A stretch of DNA of 64,000 nucleotides. Origin: Tepidibacter mesophilus (GTDB lineage: Bacteria; Bacillota; Clostridia; Peptostreptococcales; Peptostreptococcaceae). The stretch spans positions 21,328-85,327 of the forward strand of contig NZ_BDQY01000015.1 in the NCBI RefSeq assembly GCF_002724055.1, read 5' to 3'. Of the stretch, positions 18,244 to 26,837 are shown in pieces; within the stretch, counting starts at the first letter, position 1, and the number at the start of each line of letters is the position of its first letter. The position numbers and the translations under genes are program-made. The notes beneath the pieces were generated by a model. The model ran no database searches. It saw nothing but the letters and a program-made list of their open reading frames with translations, and was not told the origin of the DNA.

Positions 18244-19230
18244 GTTCTCCCCTTCCAAAGATTACATTTCTAGTTTATACCAATAAGAATAAATCTTCAA
18301 GTTTATATAAAATAGCAAGATACAAGATTTTTCATTCTTATCATACTCCTCTATTTAGACAGCTTATTTTTTACGTAAAGCTATAAGGCACCTTTTAGAA
18401 TAGGTTTTAATTATGTATGGTGATTGTTAAAGTGTTTTAGAGGTAATATGTGAGTGTTACAGCGAACGCCCTCCCCTATTAATTAATGGAATAAGAAAAT
18501 AGGTAAACCTTGCCGAAGGCTAATCTTAATATATTTACTCTTAATATACTTCAGGGCAGAATTTGGACTTCTGATTTGAATAGGCATAGAGACAACAAAC
18601 ATAAGTAAAATTCATAGATTAATAAAGGTAACTGGTGATTTTGGTATTAATTATAAATCAAGAGAAGTTCCATAGATATACTTTTACTAGAAGTATATCT
18701 ATGGTAGCTTATTTATATGATAAAATTCAATTGTTTGTATTTGTAAGTTCTCATAATATATTATTATGGGTACTGGTGTAATTATTTATAGTAGAAATTT
18801 CTGTATCAGCCTGTACTTAAACCGCCCACTCAATAATAAAGTCTTATATGGCACTTTAGAACCCTATATTTTGCCATATAGGGCTTTTATTTATATAGTG
18901 TATAGTATCACACCCCCTATTCAAAGCATTTTATACTTTAATACTCTTCAATACCTGATTTTACAAAGATTACAACCCCACCATTAATTCTATATTTTTG
19001 ATTTCACAAAAATTTCTCACGGAGAAAACAAGGATTACATCCTAGAAAACAAGCGAAACTTTTTTACTAGGCACTGGGTCACCTATATACTAACTCTAAA
19101 ACCTTTTTTAGTCTAAAGAATAATTCACTCTATTTAAATACTTTATTCTTTAACTAATTAAGTAATCTCTTAATTTTTCACAACAAAAAAACCCTTACAG
19201 CGACTTAGATCGTGAAAGGGGGCTGATTGT
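18244..19230. other. Gene-poor stretch with leader-like hairpins
   Basis: No credible coding frame. It holds a 14-bp stem (18670-18683 with 18691-18704), then a candidate attenuator near 18846-18890. The rest (18900-19190) is AT-rich and unassigned. The stretch may contain decayed element genes, but I cannot identify any. Confidence 0.4.
18846..18893 (+). promoter_or_regulatory. Candidate transcription attenuator with two exclusive hairpins
   Basis: CCCTATAT (18862-18869) pairs with ATATAGGG (18876-18883) before CTTTTATTT, a terminator-like structure. An upstream ATATGGC (18846-18852) can instead pair with GCCATAT (18873-18879), which would break the terminator. This arrangement is seen in leaders of regulated genes, including antibiotic-resistance genes of Gram-positive elements, but no such gene follows, so it may be a remnant. 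Confidence 0.4.
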
Positions 19231-19344
19231 ATGAATAAAATCAAGTTTAATATAAAATCTATAAATAATCCATCAACAGAATCTATTGAAACTTTGCATA
19301 AAGTTGTTATTAATATAATGACATCTAAAAAACAAACAAATTAA
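19231..19344 (+). CDS. Small 37-residue protein of unknown function
   Basis: ATG at 19231 is preceded by AAAGGGGGCTGATTGT, a strong ribosome site, and the frame ends at TAA 19342-19344, giving 37 residues (MNKIKFNIKSINNPSTESIE then THKVV-like helix and a basic tail). A terminator follows 25 bases later. The clean ribosome site plus terminator argues that it is expressed. No family is recognised with confidence; small proteins like this often accompany integrase genes. Confidence 0.5.
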   Translation: MNKIKFNIKSINNPSTESIETLHKVVINIMTSKKQTN

Positions 19345-19368
19345 TATAGAACAATATTAATTCAGTAA

Positions 19369-19396
19369 GAAAACCACGATTTTTTTGTGGTTTTTC
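19369..19396 (+). terminator. Intrinsic terminator after the 37-residue ORF
   Basis: AAAACCAC pairs with GTGGTTTT across a T-rich loop and continues as TTTT. Confidence 0.7.
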
Positions 19397-19754
19397 ACGT
19401 TTTATATCACCTATTAAAAATTGATTTATTATTTTTATATAATTATAGTAATAAAACAGTATTTCTAATACCAAAATGTAGTCGTCTATGGCAATTTTGA
19501 CAAACTGCTATTCCATTCTCTACAGTATCATCACCAATTGTATTTTATGATGAGAATATATAAAATATATTACTCGAGAAAAGGAAATGAATGAACTTAA
19601 TATGTATCCTTTATATGTATATAAAAAAGATAACCCTTATCAAAGTAAAGGGTTTATAAATGTTTAAATAAGAGTACCCAATAGTATGCACGTAACTTTC
19701 CCCAGTTATAATCTATAGGTACTCTTTTGTTATAATCATTTTGAGGTGATTATA

Positions 19755-21011
19755 ATGACAGAAATAATTGTTAATAATATTGAAAATATAAATGATTTAG
19801 CCATGTTTGCTGATTCATTTAAGAAAGGAAAATTGAAGTTGAACATAACTAAGCTTGCTAGAGAATTAAATAAAGATAGAAAAACAATTAGAAATTATTT
19901 GAATGGAAAAACGCCATCTGCTACAAGAAAAAGAGTTAAATATCTAGATGAGTATAGAGATTTGATTATAAAACTATTAACTGATAAATACAGAACTTTT
20001 GATTATATAGATCATCTTTATAATTATTTAGTTAGAGAACATAAAATCACATGTAGTAGTTCTACTTTAAACAGGTATGTAAGAATGGATGATGAGATTA
20101 ATTCATTATTCAATAAAAAGAAAACACAAAAATTTTATGAAAGATTTGAAACTAATGCAGGAGTACAAGCACAGTTTGATTTAAAAGAAAGGATAAAAAT
20201 AATCTATGAAACCGGAGAAATTGTACGCGTAAATGTTGCTACTCTAACACTTGGTTTTTCGAGGTATAACGTTAGAGAAATTGTTTTAGACACTAAATAC
20301 GAGACAATAGTAAATTTCTTAGCGAGTGCATTTGAAACTATAGGAGGTGTTCCAAAAGAATTGGTTATAGATAACATAAAGTGTTTGGTCGATAAACCTA
20401 GAACAAAAGATAGAGATGCTGTTCTAAATGTTAAATTCGAAGAGTTCTTAAGGGATTATGACCTCAAGTGCAAGCCTTGCATGCCTTATAGGCCAGAAAC
20501 AAAAGGAAAAACAGAAACTCAAAATAAAAAACCATCACAATTAGAAAATTATAATGGGATATATATTGATCTCTTAGATGTTCATGATAAGTTGAAAATT
20601 ATAAACGATGAAGATAATAAAAGTATTTCACAAGCAACAAATTTACCACGAATATTTCTATTAAATAAAGAAAAAGGTGAGTTTTCCAACCTTCCACCAC
20701 GAAGAATAAGCGAAAATTATCACCTTTCAATAAACCAAGTTGCTGTAACTAAAGATTCTTTGGTTTCATATAAATCAAATAAGTACTCAGTACCTAAAAG
20801 ATTAATAGGATTCAAAGTAAATTTAATAGTAAAAAACAGTCAACTACATGTTTATTATAACAATAAAATTGTAACTATACATAATATATCTAAAAATAAA
20901 TTAAACATTAAGGAGTCTCACAATCTATATTATCCATCGAAAGATGTGAAAAATTGTGATTCAAAGCAAGACATTATAATTGAAGAAATGAGGAATATTA
21001 TTTATGATTAA
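19755..21011 (+). CDS. istA: IS21-family transposase IstA
   Basis: About 418 residues. An N-terminal HTH region (LNITKLARELNKDRKTIRNY) is followed by the rve/DDE integrase core: AQFDLKERIKI with the first Asp, LVIDNIKC with the second, and the Glu in KGKTETQN. A C-terminal beta-rich DNA-binding part follows. I chose the ATG at 19755 behind GAGGTG rather than the GTG within that ribosome site. It cuts and joins IS ends with the helper IstB. The last 8 bases overlap istB. Confidence 0.9.
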   Translation: MTEIIVNNIENINDLAMFADSFKKGKLKLNITKLARELNKDRKTIRNYLNGKTPSATRKRVKYLDEYRDLIIKLLTDKYRTFDYIDHLYNYLVREHKITCSSSTLNRYVRMDDEINSLFNKKKTQKFYERFETNAGVQAQFDLKERIKIIYETGEIVRVNVATLTLGFSRYNVREIVLDTKYETIVNFLASAFETIGGVPKELVIDNIKCLVDKPRTKDRDAVLNVKFEEFLRDYDLKCKPCMPYRPETKGKTETQNKKPSQLENYNGIYIDLLDVHDKLKIINDEDNKSISQATNLPRIFLLNKEKGEFSNLPPRRISENYHLSINQVAVTKDSLVSYKSNKYSVPKRLIGFKVNLIVKNSQLHVYYNNKIVTIHNISKNKLNIKESHNLYYPSKDVKNCDSKQDIIIEEMRNIIYD

Positions 21012-21756
21012 TGACGTATTAGATCAACTTGTATACCTTAAATTAAAGTCTGCACATTCGTATCTTAAAGAGTTACATATAAATGATAGCACATCACAGA
21101 GCGAATTAAAGGGATTAAATAAGGTGCTCAGAAAGGAAGTTGAGGCCAAAGAAGAAAATAATAAATTATATAATGTAAAAGTAGCAGCATTTCCATTTAT
21201 AAGAAAAATTGAGGACTATGATTTTTCATTTCAACCAAATATTGATGAAAATAAAATAATAAATTTAAGTGAATCAAATTTCTATCAAGATGCTACTAAT
21301 GTAGTTTTTATAGGAAATCCAGGGGTTGGGAAAACTCATTTAGCCGTTGCAATTGGATACTCAGTAGCGATTCAAAGAAACAGTGTTTATTTCATAAAAT
21401 TTTCAAAATTAATTAGAAATTTAAAACAAGCACATAATGAGGGCCTGCTTGAAAAAAGACTAAAACATTATTATAAGTATAAATTGCTAATTATTGATGA
21501 GGTTGGATTTAGTGAAATCTCAACACTGGAATCAAAACTTTTTTTTCAGCTTATTGATATGAGGTACACAAAAAGGTCTACTATATTCACAAGTAACATT
21601 ACTTTTGATAAGTGGTCAAATATACTTGGACAAGATGAAATGATCACTAAAGCAATATTAGATAGGATATTACACTATTCCTATTTATTTAACATAACTG
21701 GACCATCATATAGAATTAAAGACAAGTTAAAAGTGCATGAAAGTGAGGAATCTTAA
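21004..21756 (+). CDS. istB: IS21-family helper ATPase IstB
   Basis: 250 residues of the DnaC/IstB AAA+ type. The Walker A is FIGNPGVGKTHLAVAI (about 101-116), the Walker B is LLIIDEVGFSE, and a sensor-like FTSNITFDKW follows. IstB binds DNA and selects the target for IstA. It overlaps the istA 3' end by 8 bases, standard for the family, so it is translated from the same message. Confidence 0.92.
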   Translation: MINDVLDQLVYLKLKSAHSYLKELHINDSTSQSELKGLNKVLRKEVEAKEENNKLYNVKVAAFPFIRKIEDYDFSFQPNIDENKIINLSESNFYQDATNVVFIGNPGVGKTHLAVAIGYSVAIQRNSVYFIKFSKLIRNLKQAHNEGLLEKRLKHYYKYKLLIIDEVGFSEISTLESKLFFQLIDMRYTKRSTIFTSNITFDKWSNILGQDEMITKAILDRILHYSYLFNITGPSYRIKDKLKVHESEES

Positions 21757-21869
21757 TTGCAAAGAATTGGGGAGAATTAACTTGACATTTATAGGGTTAT
21801 CTTTTTCATACTATATTCCTATTTATCTCTTAAAAATATATACGTATTATCTAAAATTTCTTTTATATA

Positions 21870-22259
21870 TTATATAACACCCTGTTCTCTATATTGATCT
21901 ATAAGATTATATAAAAACGTATTTGAGTTGCTTTTCATATAATCATAAGCATGTTCCGGAAGTCCTTCTGGCATAAATTTAATAGCAAAACCAAATGCAC
22001 GTAATAAATAATCAATAGGGTTTTTTCTTAATATAAATTCTTCATTGAGCTCATTATAATTTTTTAATATAACATCATCCACTTCTTTTAAAGCAAAATA
22101 CATGTAGTATTGACCATCGTAATTTTCTTCTACAAAGTTTAATCTGCTTTTGAGGTCTTTTATACCTCTTTTATCTAATTCATCTTTTATTTCATACACC
22201 TTTCTATTTTCTATTGTATAATTATCATTAAATTCTTCATAAGTCATTTCTTTTTTCAT
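21870..22259 (-). CDS. Hypothetical acidic protein near the element's right end
   Basis: 129 residues, acidic and rich in Tyr and Asn (MTYEEFNDNYTIENRKVYE at the start), with no membrane segment and no family recognised. The ATG follows GAAAGGGGGAGAGATA, a very strong ribosome site, so it is likely expressed. It is the last gene before the right junction of the insertion. Small acidic proteins here can be anti-restriction, immunity or excision factors, but nothing in the sequence decides this. Confidence 0.6.
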   Translation of the reverse strand: MKKEMTYEEFNDNYTIENRKVYEIKDELDKRGIKDLKSRLNFVEENYDGQYYMYFALKEVDDVILKNYNELNEEFILRKNPIDYLLRAFGFAIKFMPEGLPEHAYDYMKSNSNTFLYNLIDQYREQGVI

Positions 22260-22437
22260 TTATCTCTCCCCCTTTCTATTATTCATTAAATATATATGTT
22301 TGTCCTACTTAACTTAGAACAAATCACCAGTTCTAAATTCTAGTAATATAAAAAGCACTTTTATTGCCTTTTAATTAATAGAATTATCATTTAAATATAA
22401 CTTTTTAAATTTAAATCATTATGTACAAAATAATATT

Positions 22438-22475
22438 ACTTACAATTACTTCATTGACACCAGTGGCAAGTGCTG
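22438..22475. other. Putative right attachment junction (attR)
   Basis: ACTTACAATTACTTCA at 22438-22453 runs directly into the DUF255 gene (CHWC codons, reading leftwards as CACTGGTGTCA). The left junction shows the same gene motif followed by the inverse arm. The roughly 14-base gene segment at this junction (TGCCACTGGTGTCA) also occurs at the left junction with two mismatches, so it behaves as a direct repeat bordering the insertion. Confidence 0.55.
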
Positions 22476-22633
22476 TAACCTATACTTAGAAATATTGGTT
22501 TATCTTCTTCCTTTGCTTTTCTAAAGGCTTCTTCACTCCATGAGTACCAATCTACTGGATTATATGCATGTTGAAGCAAATAAGGAGACTTTTCCCTAGA
22601 TAATCTATTAGATACTCTAGTATTTATTTTCAT
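22451..22633 (-). pseudogene. Detached 5' end of the DUF255/YyaL gene (60 codons)
   Basis: A good ribosome site and ATG at 22633 begin a 60-codon frame with [37 protein letters not shown] and then Q-stop. The sequence is in frame through the CxxC-like CHWC motif and then diverges exactly where the element begins. The rest of the gene is 16 kb away at 4538-6440. The peptide could still be made but would lack nearly the whole protein. It adjoins mreB on the same strand, the likely ancestral neighbour. Confidence 0.85.
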
Positions 22634-22770
22634 ATTTATAACCTCCTAATTAAATTTTAAATATAAATCCTTTTTATATAATGCCCATTTTATACTTATA
22701 TATTGTTTATAATAAATAAATTCAAAAATAAATAATACCTTGATATATCGTAGAATAAATTACAACTTAA

Positions 22771-23766
22771 TTAAATTTTATCTATAATGTCCAGGCACAT
22801 CCCAGCACCAAGAACGGAACAATCAAGTGGATCTTCTGCAATATACACAGGTATATTTATTTCACTATATATAAGTTTATTTAATCCTTTTAGAAGTGCT
22901 CCCCCGCCTGAAATCATTATACCCTTGTCCATTATATCAGCTGTGAGCTCTGGTGGAGTTTGTTCAATGACAGCTTTAATAGCTTCAATTACTGAATTTA
23001 CTGGTTCTTTCAAAGCTTCCCTTATTTGACTCTCTGTAATAGTAACAGCCCTTGGAAACCCAGTTACTAAATCTCTTCCACTTATTTTCATATTTCTTTC
23101 ATCTTCATCCGCATATACAGAACCCACCTCAATTTTAACCTTCTCTGCTGTTCTTTTTCCTATAATTAGATTAAATTCTTTTTTTACATATCCAATAATT
23201 GCCTTGTCCAGTTCATCCCCTGCCACTTTTAAACTTTTGCTTATAACAATTCCCTGAAGAGAAATAACTGCCACCTCAGTAGTGCCTCCACCTATATTAA
23301 TAATCATGTTACCAACAGGCTCATTTACAGGTAGCCCTGACCCTATAGCTGCAGCCACAGATTCCTCAATTAACATAACCTTACGTGCACCTACTTGACT
23401 TATTACCTCATTAATTGCTCTTTTTTCAACTTCGGTAATTCCTGAAGGATGTGAAATTGCAATTCTAGAGCTTTTAAAAACCCCTTTGCCATTAACTTTA
23501 TCAATAAACTTTTTCAACATTTGCTCCGTTAAATCAAAGTTCGCAATTACTCCATCCTTTAAGGGTTGGATAGTTTCAATACCTTCTGGTGTCCTACCTG
23601 TCATATTCTTAGCATCTATTCCAACTGCTAAAACTTGTCTATTTTTGGTATTTACAGTTACAACGGAAGGTTCTCTTAATAAAATTCCTTTACCTTTTAC
23701 ATATAAAAAGGTATTTGATGTTCCTAAATCTATTCCAATATCCTTAGAAGTTATAAAAAATCTCAT
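22771..23766 (-). CDS. mreB: MreB/Mbl-family rod-shape actin homologue
   Basis: 331 residues. The actin-fold signatures are intact: phosphate 1 loop DIGIDLGTSNTFLYV, phosphate 2 NIGGGTTEVAVIS, and adenosine motif ISGGGALLKGLNK. MreB forms membrane-bound filaments that direct lateral wall synthesis. I chose the ATG at 23764-23766, 9 bases after AAAGGAG, over the TTG at 23784 that lies in front of that site. It stands alone without mreCD, as in clostridial mbl/mreBH-type paralogues, so it may be an Mbl rather than the primary MreB. Confidence 0.9.
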   Translation of the reverse strand: MRFFITSKDIGIDLGTSNTFLYVKGKGILLREPSVVTVNTKNRQVLAVGIDAKNMTGRTPEGIETIQPLKDGVIANFDLTEQMLKKFIDKVNGKGVFKSSRIAISHPSGITEVEKRAINEVISQVGARKVMLIEESVAAAIGSGLPVNEPVGNMIINIGGGTTEVAVISLQGIVISKSLKVAGDELDKAIIGYVKKEFNLIIGKRTAEKVKIEVGSVYADEDERNMKISGRDLVTGFPRAVTITESQIREALKEPVNSVIEAIKAVIEQTPPELTADIMDKGIMISGGGALLKGLNKLIYSEINIPVYIAEDPLDCSVLGAGMCLDIIDKI

Positions 23767-23998
23767 TAATATTTCTCCTTTCAAATTTACAACATATCTT
23801 TTTTACAAAGTCACTACCAGGTTACTTTTCTACTGTATATATCTTGACTTAATTGCTTTTCAAAGCACAAATAATTTATATTAATCTTTAATTTGTAAAA
23901 GCATTATTATTTATAAACAGTCTATTATATTATATATATACGAGATGTGGTTTGTTTTTAGAGAGTTAAATAAAAGATATTCTTTCTTAGAATTAAGC

Positions 23999-24025
23999 TA
24001 ACCTAATTTAGGTTAAACTATAATA
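23999..24025 (+). promoter_or_regulatory. Promoter region with 17-bp palindrome before the germination gene
   Basis: TAACCTAATTTAGGTTA (23999-24015) is a perfect odd palindrome, followed five bases later by TATAAT (24020-24025) and a GGAG site before the ATG at 24054. The palindrome overlaps the promoter core and could be an operator; the regulator is unknown. Confidence 0.45.
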
Positions 24026-24053
24026 TAACTTTTAACTGTTAGGAGAACAAGTA

Positions 24054-25137
24054 ATGAATAAAGAAGTTATTTCAAATAAACAAGGTATATGTCTTATAAT
24101 ATTATTTATAACAGGAAGTACCTTTGTAGTGGGTATTGGTAGTAAAGCTGAAAATGACTCATGGTTAGCTATTATATTGTCAACTTTGTTTGCATTTCCG
24201 ATATTAATGATTTATGCTCGCCTCCTTTCTCTTTTCCCCCAAAAAGACCTATTTGATATTTTGGAAATAATTTTTGGTAAATTTATTGGAAAATTCATTA
24301 GTATATTATACATTTGGTTTTCATTACATTTAGGAACATTAGTTTTAAGGAATTTCGGAGAATTTATTGGTACAATTTCATTATCTAAAACTCCAATGAT
24401 TATACCTATGATATTTATCATTTTTTTATCTACTTGGATTATAAAAGGTGGAATCGAGCTTTTAGGAAGGTGGTGAGAATTTTTTTTATTAGTAATCATA
24501 TTTTTATTAATTGTAGCAGTCTTAATTATGCTTCCTAATAGTGATATAAATAATATTTTCCCTATACTATATAACGGAATAAAACCTGTAATTCAAGGAG
24601 CTTTTGGAGTTTTTTCATTTCCTTTTTGCTGAAACAGTTTTATTCTGCTTAGTTTTTTCACCATTAAAAAACAGTAAATCACCATATAGAGTTTATACAT
24701 TTGGATTAATAGTTGGCATATTTATAGTATTTATAACTTCGTTAGGTAACCTTTTAGTGTTAGGAAAAAATGCTTACAGCACTCTATTTTTCCCGGGGGA
24801 GCATGCTATGTCTAGAGCAAATGTCGGTAATTTTATACAAAGAATTGAAATAATTATATCTACAGCTTTTTTAATTGGAGGGTTTATCAAGATAAGTATA
24901 TGCTTGTTAGGTGCTTGTAATGGAACTACTAAATTGTTTGGTCTTAATAACTATAGATTTGTAGTAACTCCAATTGCATTGTTAATGCTTAATTTATCTT
25001 ATCTAATATATGATAGTATTTTTGAAATGATTGAATGGAGTTTTACGACATGGCCCTACTATGCTTTTTTATTTCAAGTTATTTTGCCTATTATAATATG
25101 GGTTGTCGCAGAAATAAAACATAAAAAATTCGTCTAG
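24054..25137 (+). pseudogene. Spore germination permease of the GerAB/GerKB family, broken
   Basis: The joined frames give about 360 residues with ten or so membrane segments, opening ISNKQGICLIILFITGSTFV, the standard GerAB family start, with SLFPQKDLFDILEIIFGK in the first third. It is disrupted twice: an in-frame TGA at 24474-24476 (after LLGRW, reading on as EFFLLVIIFLLIV) and an extra T in the CCTTTTTGC run near 24630 that shifts the frame before AETVLFCLVFSPLKN. GerAB proteins sense germinants such as amino acids in the spore inner membrane. No gerAA or gerAC lies next to it, so this is an orphan, inactivated copy. Confidence 0.85.
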
Positions 25138-25190
25138 TCGCTACGTACACTCGTGTCGCCAACAATCCCTTCGGGTTACGTTACTCAAAA
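25123..25190. repeat. Interspersed repeat, copy 1
   Basis: ATTCGTCTAGTCGCTACGTAC at 25129-25149 recurs with one mismatch at 48883-48903; weaker similarity continues over another 40 bases (GTGTCGCCAAC versus ATGTGCCCAAC, then TTACGT and a CTC/CTCC block). The repeat is richer in GC than its surroundings. It begins inside the last codons of the germination pseudogene. Confidence 0.6.
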
Positions 25191-25269
25191 ACAATTACAA
25201 ATATAGTTCTTTCATCAGTGTTGTCCAGAGAGCCAAAATTTTATAATGCCTTCATACATAAAAAAAGGT

Positions 25270-25308
25270 TATAATGATTAAAAAATCATTATAACCCTTT
25301 TGATTTTA
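25270..25308. terminator. Intrinsic terminator after the YfcC-family gene
   Basis: GGTTATAATGATT pairs with AATCATTATAACC around a short A-rich loop, followed on each side by T or A runs. It lies just past the carrier's stop. Confidence 0.8.
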
Positions 25309-25310
25309 TT

Positions 25311-26819
25311 TTAAATTAAAGCCTGTACTAATAACATAATTCCTGAAAATGCTGCTATCATACCCATTAAAGGCATAATAAACTTCAGCCACTTATCATA
25401 TGTTACATCTACCATAGAAAGAGTTACTAATATAAGTCCTGTAGGAGTTATAAAAGCCATTAACCCTTGTCCATATTGATAAGCACTAACTATCACATCT
25501 CTTGGAAGTCCAACAGTATCTGCAAGAGGTGCCATTATAGGCATCGATAAAACCGCAAGACCTGATGATGATGGAATAAAGAATCCAAGAACAGAGAATA
25601 TAAACAGCATTAATATAGCAAATACTCCTCCATTCATTCCTTGAACTACATGAGTAGCACTATTAAGTATTGAGTCAGAAATAAGTCCATTGTCTAGTAT
25701 TAAGTTAACTGCTCTTGCAACACCTATTGTAAGTCCAACACCTACTAAATCAGCAGCTCCTGCAACAAAGTTATGAACAGCTTCTTTCTCACCCATTCCA
25801 GAAATAGCACAAATAATAATACCCACTACTAAGAATAGCGTTGTCATTTCTAAGAACCACCATCCTTGAGATGAAACACCCCAAATCATAACACCAAAAG
25901 CAGCTATGAATAAAGCCAACATAAGTTTACGTCTAGCAGTAAACTCAGGAACTTCTTTATTTTGATTTAAGAATTTCTTATCTAATTCTTCTTTTTGACT
26001 AAATATAAGAGACTTTGATGGATCTTTCTTAATCTTCTCAGCATACTTGATAATATATACAACAGTTATTATAGTAGCTATTACAAGACCAGCCATTCTA
26101 AACTTAAGCCCATTTGTAAATGCTATCCCTGCTGCATTAGATGCTATAACTGAAGAAAAAGGATTCACAGTTGAAAACATTGTACCAATAGATGAACCCA
26201 TATATAAAGCAGCTATACAAACAATTGCATCATATCCTGCTACCATAAATACCGGAACTAGTATTGGATAAAGCGCTATCGTCTCTTCTGCTAATCCAAA
26301 AGTTGTACCACCTAAAGCAATTAAGAAAGTAACTATAACTATTAATAAATATTCTCTTCCTTTTGTTGCACGCGATAAACTTGCAAAACCTGCATCAAAA
26401 GCACCACTGTTGTTTAATACTCCTATTATACCTCCAATTATAAATACAAACAGCATAATATCTTTTGTTTCATAAACACCTTGAATAGGAGCTTGAATAA
26501 CCTCTTTAATTCCTTGAGGATTACTTTTAAGTTGTTCATATGTATTAGGAATTGCCACAGCTTTATAAATACTTCCATCTGTAAATTTAGAAACGTCTAT
26601 CTTAATACCTAATTTATCAAGAGTTTCCTGTGTTCCCTCATACTCCTTAGTAGAACCATTTGGTGAATTAACAACAAACTTTTGTGTAGAATCATCATAT
26701 AACAGTTTACCATAAGAACCAGCTGGAACTATATGAGTTAATATTGCTGCTAAAATTAAAACAATAAATAATACCGTATAAGCAGTTGGAAAACTCATTT
26801 TTTTCTTGGCTTTTTGCAT
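25311..26819 (-). CDS. YfcC/DcuC-family membrane carrier
   Basis: 502 residues with about twelve membrane segments. The protein opens MSFPTAYTVLFIVLILAAILTHIVPAGSY, the recognised YfcC family start, and has the GGTTFGLAEETIALYPILVP and FFIPSSSGLAVLSMPIMAPL signatures in the two halves. Relatives carry C4-dicarboxylates, basic amino acids or peptides. It is followed upstream by a PepV-type dipeptidase only 18 bases away, so the pair probably takes up and hydrolyses small peptides or amino-acid derivatives. Exact substrate unknown. Confidence 0.85.
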   Translation of the reverse strand: MQKAKKKMSFPTAYTVLFIVLILAAILTHIVPAGSYGKLLYDDSTQKFVVNSPNGSTKEYEGTQETLDKLGIKIDVSKFTDGSIYKAVAIPNTYEQLKSNPQGIKEVIQAPIQGVYETKDIMLFVFIIGGIIGVLNNSGAFDAGFASLSRATKGREYLLIVIVTFLIALGGTTFGLAEETIALYPILVPVFMVAGYDAIVCIAALYMGSSIGTMFSTVNPFSSVIASNAAGIAFTNGLKFRMAGLVIATIITVVYIIKYAEKIKKDPSKSLIFSQKEELDKKFLNQNKEVPEFTARRKLMLALFIAAFGVMIWGVSSQGWWFLEMTTLFLVVGIIICAISGMGEKEAVHNFVAGAADLVGVGLTIGVARAVNLILDNGLISDSILNSATHVVQGMNGGVFAILMLFIFSVLGFFIPSSSGLAVLSMPIMAPLADTVGLPRDVIVSAYQYGQGLMAFITPTGLILVTLSMVDVTYDKWLKFIMPLMGMIAAFSGIMLLVQALI

Positions 26820-26837
26820 TTTAAATATCCTCCTTTG

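Larger units (their letters stand above)
19687..21787 (+). mobile_element. IS21-family insertion sequence
   Basis: Two overlapping genes, istA and istB, are flanked by imperfect inverted ends: TGCACGTAACTTTCCCCAGTT at the left (from 19687) and, read inward from the right (to 21787), TGTCAAGTTAATTCTCCCCAATT. The ends start TG and finish CA as in IS21 elements. No clear target duplication is visible. Both genes are intact, so the copy may still move. Confidence 0.75.

Noticed and set aside
18766..18987. 73-codon plus-strand frame
   Set aside because: No ribosome site, and it runs through the attenuator hairpins; more likely a leader than a gene.
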